64,000 bases of DNA from JANXQG01 sp963824275 (GTDB lineage Bacteria > Planctomycetota > Planctomycetia > Pirellulales > Thermoguttaceae): assembly GCA_963824275.1 (NCBI GenBank), contig CAWGOT010000002.1, positions 372,001 through 436,000 on the forward strand, in the 5' to 3' direction. Positions 59,749-64,000 of this stretch are shown here, piece after piece; position 1 is the first letter of the stretch, and each line of letters starts with the position of its first letter. The notes below the pieces were generated by a model. That model was not told where the DNA came from and did no database searches. It worked only from the letters and a program-made list of their open reading frames with translations. A program made the translations under genes and the position numbers.

Positions 59749-60861
59749 TCAAAGCCTGATTACCGTCGTCCCGCTCAGTCTTCTTATCAAGTGTCTCATC
59801 TCCAGCACGCTCAATGTCGCCAGGACCTGGGGTATGGGCAGACCGCTTTGCACGACGATTTCATCGATCGAGGTGGCCTCGCAACGGATCGCGTCGAGCA
59901 CCTTCTGCTCGGGTTCGTTCAAGAGCAGCTCGGCCGGGTGATGGACCGTGCGGCCGTCGTCGCGCGGGGCTGCTTCGACCAAAGGGCCAAGCTGCTCCAG
60001 GACGTCGTCGGCCGATTCGACCAGGATCGCCCCATCGCGGAGCAGCCGATGGCAGCCGCGCGAGGCACGGCTGTCGACGTTGCCCGGCACGGCGAAGACG
60101 TCGCGGCCCTGCTCCATGGCATGCCGGGAGGTGATCAGCGCGCCGGAGCGTTCGGCCGCCTCAACGACGATCACTCCCAGCGACATGCCGCTGATGATGC
60201 GATTCCGCTGGGGGAACGTGCCCGCCAGCGGCGCCGAGCGGGGCGGCTGCTCGCTGATCAAGGCGCCGCTGGCCACGACCATCGCGGCCAGCTTGTCGTG
60301 CTCCGGCGGATAAATGTTCAACACGCCGCTGGCCAGGATGCCGAGCGTCCGCCCGCCGGCATCCAGCGCACCGCGATGGGCGGCCGCATCGATCCCGCGG
60401 GCCAGGCCGCTGATGATCGCCAGTCCGGCGCGGGACAGGCTGGCCGCCAGCCGTTCGGCCTGCCGCAGCCCGTAGGCCGTGCCGTGCCGCGTGCCGACGA
60501 TGCCGATGCCCAGGGCGTCGGACGGTTTGAGCGTGCCGCGGACGAAGAGCAGCCCCGGCGGATCGGGGATCTCGCGCAGGGCGCGGGGATACTCGGCGTG
60601 GGCCTCGGTGAGGATGGCGATGCCCTGGCTGCGGCACAGGGCGATCTCGGCCTCGGCGTCGATCTCCTCGCCGGCGCGGAGGATCCGCTCGCAGAGTTTC
60701 GGCCCTACGCCCTCCACGTCGCGCAGCTCGCTGGGCGCGGCGGCCAGGACCATCGCCGCATCGCCAAAGCGGTCCAACAATCGGCGGCGGATCCGCGGCC
60801 CCACGCCATCCACCAAGGCAAGACGCACCGTATCGATCAGATCGGCATCGGGGTTCGGCAT
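59749..60861 (-). CDS. dprA: DNA-processing protein DprA
   Basis: Intact, 370 residues. Loads RecA onto incoming single-stranded DNA in natural transformation. An N-terminal SAM/HhH-like part (LALVDGVGPRIRRRLLDRFG, ELRDVEGVGPKLCERILRAG) precedes the Rossmann-type core: YPRALREIPDPPGLLFVRGT, IGIVGTRHGTAYGLRQAERL, AIISGLARGIDAAAHRGALD, ASGVLNIYPPEHDKLA, GTFPQRNRIISGMSLGVIVV, SGALITSRHAMEQGRDVFAV and PGNVDSRASRGCHRLLRDGA. A C-terminal winged helix (LDAIRCEATSIDEIVVQSGL) completes the usual long form. It stands alone. Confidence 0.95.
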   Translation of the reverse strand: MPNPDADLIDTVRLALVDGVGPRIRRRLLDRFGDAAMVLAAAPSELRDVEGVGPKLCERILRAGEEIDAEAEIALCRSQGIAILTEAHAEYPRALREIPDPPGLLFVRGTLKPSDALGIGIVGTRHGTAYGLRQAERLAASLSRAGLAIISGLARGIDAAAHRGALDAGGRTLGILASGVLNIYPPEHDKLAAMVVASGALISEQPPRSAPLAGTFPQRNRIISGMSLGVIVVEAAERSGALITSRHAMEQGRDVFAVPGNVDSRASRGCHRLLRDGAILVESADDVLEQLGPLVEAAPRDDGRTVHHPAELLLNEPEQKVLDAIRCEATSIDEIVVQSGLPIPQVLATLSVLEMRHLIRRLSGTTVIRL

Positions 60862-61135
60862 GACGAGTCGGGCGGCGAAGGATGGTCGGGTGAATTGGCC
60901 CGCGGAAAACCAATTCGAATATAATGGGAGGCGGCGATTGGAGCAAGCGGCCCGGAAGAGCCGGTGAATTTGCCGCCCCCTGTTGCAAATCTCCTCGTTT
61001 CACTGCATGATAGAGGCGATTGTAGCCGGATTGTGCCCTGGCAGTCACTTTTCCAGCCCCTGGGAGCCTGTCCGAGAAGCGGATTTGGCCAAGCTCCGGC
61101 GGCATCTCCGATGTTTTTCGAATAGGTTCCTGGCT

Positions 61136-61669
61136 GTGTTCGAAGAAGTTCAACCTGTCATCGGGTCCTACGACGAGCCGCCGATCGCCTGCCGGGACTT
61201 CGATCCTCGGGCAGCAGAGATCGCTCGGCAGGTCGCAGGGCTGATTTCGCGGCACCTGCCGTCGGTGCGGGCGGAACACGTCGGCAGCACGGCCGTGCCG
61301 GGCTGCGGGGGCCGAGGGATCATCGACCTGTTGATCGCCTGCCCCGAAGGGGATGTCGAAAAGATCCAACTCCTGCTGGGCCGGCTTGGCTTTCAGCAGG
61401 GCGGCGAGGTCTTGTTCCCACAGTATCCCCCCGCTTTTCAGGGCGCATGGGCCCAAAATGGCGAGGCGTTCCTACTCCACGTTTACGTCTTGCCCGCCAG
61501 CGCGGCCGAGGTCGATTCGATACGCTTTCTGCGGAGCTGCCTGCGGGCCGATGCCGAACTCGTGCGGGCCTATGTCCAGCACAAACGGGCGATTGTCGCC
61601 AGCGGCGTCAGCCGGCATGCCGACTACTGCCGCCAGAAGGCCGCGTTTCTGAAAATGGTCTTGAGCTGA
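61136..61669 (+). CDS. GrpB/UPF0157-like nucleotidyltransferase-fold protein
   Basis: About 177 residues from GTG 61136 (VFEEVQPVIGSYDEPPIACR). The start is uncertain because the frame is open to 60983 but carries no family sequence before this. Family phrases: YDPRAAEIA-like FDPRAAEIARQVAGLI, VRAEHVGSTAVPGCGGRGII (the GSTAVPG motif), DLLIACPEGD and FLLHVYVLPASAAEVDSIRF, with LRADAELVRAYVQHKR near the end. The GSTAV..GK.xxDLL pattern of nucleotidyltransferases is partly kept (GGRGIIDLL). Biological role unknown. Confidence 0.75.
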   Translation: MFEEVQPVIGSYDEPPIACRDFDPRAAEIARQVAGLISRHLPSVRAEHVGSTAVPGCGGRGIIDLLIACPEGDVEKIQLLLGRLGFQQGGEVLFPQYPPAFQGAWAQNGEAFLLHVYVLPASAAEVDSIRFLRSCLRADAELVRAYVQHKRAIVASGVSRHADYCRQKAAFLKMVLS

Positions 61670-62015
61670 CAGCGAGATGTCCGTTTCACAAATATGCTGC
61701 GAGCCGTTGTAACTGACACGAACCCGAAGCGTAAGCGAGGAACATAAGTCGTTTCCTCGCTTACGCTTCGGGTTAGTGTGAATCGTATCATTTCGTCTCG
61801 CGCGGAGTATGATGGAGCCGTTTTCGCAGCGGGCAAGCGCAAGCGAGGCAAGCGGTTCCATTCCTCGCTGACCCGCAAGCGGGTACCCTGTCGGGCTTAG
61901 ATCATTTCAAGCTGCGCGGAGCATAATGTCGCGGATCGGCCCGTGACTTCCGCGCGAGACCTGCGTAGAATGCTGCCGACGTTTGTCCAATCAACTACTT
62001 TCCTGGAGAAATACC
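61670..62015. other. Intergenic stretch with family C repeats
   Basis: Holds a perfect family C element (61721-61774), a diverged one (about 61836-61870, AAGCGCAAGCGAGG...TTCCTCGCTG) and a small palindrome ACCCGCAAGCGGGT (61871-61884) that also occurs at 55515-55528 inside the kinase gene. The glutathione peroxidase promoter must lie after 61890; no clear -35/-10 was picked. Confidence 0.45.
61721..61774. repeat. Intergenic inverted repeat family C, copy 4
   Basis: Arms identical to those of copy 3: AACCCGAAGCGTAAGCGAGG (61721-61740) and its exact complement (61755-61774), with a 14-base centre of different sequence. The conserved arms with free centre suggest selection on or recent spread of the arms. 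Confidence 0.8.
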
Positions 62016-62603
62016 ATGTGGAAATTCGCCACCCTGTTTGCTATCGCTGGTCTGCTCATGATGACCCAAGCCGTGTCCGCCGACGATCCATCAGCCCCAA
62101 AGCCCGCCACCCCCGACGCCTTGAAGTTTAAGGTTCAATCGTTGGAGGGCAAGGACGTCGACCTGGCTCAGTACCAGGGCAAGGTCGTGCTGGTCGTGAA
62201 CGTAGCCAGCAAGTGCGGGCTGACGCCGCAGTATAAGGCGCTCGAGGCCCTCTACCAGAAGTACAACAGCCAGGGTTTCGTGATCCTCGGCTTCCCATGC
62301 AATCAGTTCAATGGGCAGGAGCCAGGCACGGCGGAAGATATTCGCAAGTTCTGCACCGCGACCTACAATGTGACGTTCCCGCTGATGGCCAAGATTGAAG
62401 TCAACGGCGCAGGCACATGCGACCTTTATAAATTCCTCAAAGCGTTGGACGCCAAGCCCAAGGGAGCGGGCGAAATCACCTGGAATTTCGAGAAGTTCGT
62501 CATCGGCCGCAACGGCCAGGTCGTCGCCCGCTTCCAACCCAAGACGACTCCCGACGCGGCCAAGGTCACGGCCGTGATCGAGAGCGAACTGGCGAAGAAG
62601 TAA
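62016..62603 (+). CDS. Exported glutathione peroxidase-like protein
   Basis: Intact, 195 residues from ATG 62016 behind CTGGAGAAA. Signal peptide MWKFATLFAIAGLLMMTQAV. The thioredoxin-fold peroxidase motifs are complete: VVLVVNVASKCGLTPQYKAL (peroxidatic Cys), ILGFPCNQFNGQEPGT (Gln of the catalytic tetrad), and EITWNFEKFVIGRNGQVVAR (Trp and Asn). The second cysteine in FPCNQF fits thioredoxin-dependent action. It reduces peroxides in the periplasm. A member with a signal peptide is less common than the cytoplasmic BtuE type. Confidence 0.92.
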   Translation: MWKFATLFAIAGLLMMTQAVSADDPSAPKPATPDALKFKVQSLEGKDVDLAQYQGKVVLVVNVASKCGLTPQYKALEALYQKYNSQGFVILGFPCNQFNGQEPGTAEDIRKFCTATYNVTFPLMAKIEVNGAGTCDLYKFLKALDAKPKGAGEITWNFEKFVIGRNGQVVARFQPKTTPDAAKVTAVIESELAKK

Positions 62604-62605
62604 GC

Positions 62606-63551
62606 TCACTGCAAACCTTCGAGGAAGCTGCCGAACTCGGGGTCGATTTCCTCGCCGTAGTTCGCCCTTTTCGGAGGAGTCGCCGGCGGTCTTGCCGCCG
62701 GCGGCTTTCCCTTGTCTGGCGGTTTGTCCCTAGCCGCCTGTTCGGCCTCCTCGGCTGGCTTCGCTTCGGCTGGCTTTTCGGGCTGAACGGGTGGCACTTT
62801 GCGCGCGGCCCTGCTGGGCACGCTCCGCGGTTTCCTTACCGCCGGCGGATCAGTCCCCCAGGGCGATTCCGTGCGGTGACTGCCTGACTGCAACGAGGAA
62901 TCAAACTCCATCGGTTCGTCAAGAACATGCTCGATCGGCACGGTAGGCAATTTATCGCTGGCAACGGGCGGCCATCTTGAACCGCCGGCGCAGTCCCGCT
63001 GGCGACTGCGCGGGCGGGACAGGCCCGGCGGAAAGGACCTGTTCATCGTCCGCATCCGCCAGGGCCATCAACTCCGGCGTCAGCGGATCACCTGAGGAGT
63101 GCTGGCTTGAGTCGCTGGCGTTTTCCGGCAGGGCGGGCACGGCCTCATCCAGTTCGAGAATCGGCAGTTCCTCCTCGGCGGAAGTCCGATCGCCGCGCCC
63201 GGCGTCGGCGCCTTCCACGGCATCGACAAAGCGCGTCTCGGGGACCGATTGCAAGTCGCCGTCAAACTCGTAGCGCACACGAAACGTCAAAGGCCCGATC
63301 GTGAACTCGGCCTCCGGCAGCAAGGGGGCTGATTCGATGCGTTGGCCCCCGACCATGGTGCCGTTGAGCGACGACAGGTCGCGTACTACCAGCACGCCGT
63401 TGTGCGCGGAAATCTCGCAGTGGCGGCGGCTGATCAGCGGGTGCGGCACGGTGATGTCGGCCTCGCGGCTGCGTCCCAGGACAGCCGGCAATTGCAGCGT
63501 CACCTCGCGTTTGGTGGTAGTGCCCAGCACGACAAGAAGTTTGGCGTTCAT
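62606..63551 (-). CDS. FHA-domain protein (one frameshift)
   Basis: Start at ATG 63551 (MNAKLLVVLGTTTKREVTLQ). FHA domain, residues 1-95: LPAVLGRSREADITVPHPLI, SRRHCEISAHNGVLVVRDLS and SLNGTMVGGQRIESAPLLPE. The G-R-S, S-R-R-H and L-x-S-x-N-G residues for phosphothreonine binding are all present. The rest is acidic then Pro/Lys/Ala-rich and disordered (PEKPAEAKPAEEAEQAARDK), with a frame change near 62985 and a conserved-looking end NYGEEIDPEFGSFLEGLQ. It lies beside a Ser/Thr kinase on the same strand, so it is a likely phospho-reader or substrate of that kinase. Confidence 0.8.
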
Positions 63552-63659
63552 GGCTCGTTCTGCCTGCGTTCTGCCAGGAAAGGGCGATCGATGGGCTCCT
63601 TGCCTCCCTACGTATCGTATTCCTCCAACCGGGCTTTGACAATCGCGGCTGCCGCCGGC

Positions 63660-64000
63660 CTAAACCTCATCCTGGGTCGCGGGGCGGACCGTTTGCAGGA
63701 ACTTCTCCATCGTAGGACAGCGCCGCGACGGTTCGGCTTCCAGGCACCAGAGAATAGCCCTGGCGAACTCGGGGTGAAGCTTGGGCCGGTATTGGAGGAT
63801 GTCGGTCGGCGGCTTGTCGTGCGACATGGCCGCCATGCCGGTCGTTCCCCGCGGCCAAGGCAGCTCGCCCGTGCAGATCTCGTAGGCCGAGACCCCGAAG
63901 GCAAAGACGTCGACCTTCTGGTCGGTCGGCTTGCGGCGGACGATCTCCGGGGCCATGTAGTTGGGATTGCCCGTGCGGACCCCCGGCTGCTGGAACTCCG
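63660..64000 (-). CDS. Ser/Thr protein kinase, C-terminal fragment (runs off the window)
   Basis: Only the end of the kinase domain is inside. GVRTGNPNYMAPEIVRRKPT is the activation segment with the APE motif; DVFAFGVSAYEICTGELPWP is subdomain IX; HPEFARAILWCLEAEPSRRC is subdomain XI with its invariant Arg; then a short tail ATQDEV and stop at 63660. No membrane segment or extra domain follows, so this kinase is soluble at its C-terminus. The start lies beyond base 64000. It precedes the FHA gene by about 110 bp on the same strand. Confidence 0.85.
   Translation of the reverse strand, partial: EFQQPGVRTGNPNYMAPEIVRRKPTDQKVDVFAFGVSAYEICTGELPWPRGTTGMAAMSHDKPPTDILQYRPKLHPEFARAILWCLEAEPSRRCPTMEKFLQTVRPATQDEV

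Overview
This window comes from a planctomycete, most likely of the Pirellulales type (inference). The family-level signs are a DUF1559 prepilin-like protein, LEPR-XLL-like export motifs (ETLERRELLS, ECLETRSLLS), small membrane proteins with an FGLRSLLLL motif, ECF sigma factors paired with Ser/Thr kinases, DUF4058, and dispersed intergenic inverted repeats. The DNA is GC-rich. About half of the long genes can only be read by joining two or more frames. This looks like an indel-prone assembly rather than mass gene decay. Joined genes are given as one feature with the approximate switch points.

Layout. 0-9.5 kb: a secreted LRR protein, two paralogous membrane proteins, a beta-propeller protein, a GH43-like glycosidase with an F5/8C domain, a PDZ protein, an ECF sigma/anti-sigma pair with a strong palindrome upstream, and a truncated SPFH protein. 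9.5-19 kb: two tandem tRNA-like genes, a secreted esterase, a repeat-propeller protein, transketolase, a universal stress protein, an Nramp metal transporter, a lipoprotein, a DUF1559 protein and a DtxR-family regulator. Matching 20-bp palindromes lie about 51 bp upstream of both Nramp and DUF1559. 19-25.5 kb: a ~1,550-residue secreted repeat protein and a condensation-type acyltransferase.

26-48 kb: a type II secretion (T2SS) locus. Two secretin-type genes and a secreted protein run on the + strand. Facing them on the - strand is an E-F-G-H-I-J-K-L-M series in canonical order, plus a BON-domain protein. Several products carry very long Gly-rich or Gln/Pro-rich tails. Just outside are small secreted Gly-rich, EF-hand and Spy-like proteins.

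51-64 kb: a LEPR-XLL-like protein, a Ser/Thr kinase with a TPR tail behind an ECF sigma factor, CheX, a BON protein, a STAS protein, DUF4058, DprA, a GrpB-like protein, a glutathione peroxidase-like protein, an FHA protein and the end of a second Ser/Thr kinase that leaves the window.

At least four families of intergenic inverted repeats are scattered through the window. They sit in gaps inside the T2SS operon and in several cases supply the stop codon of the adjoining gene.
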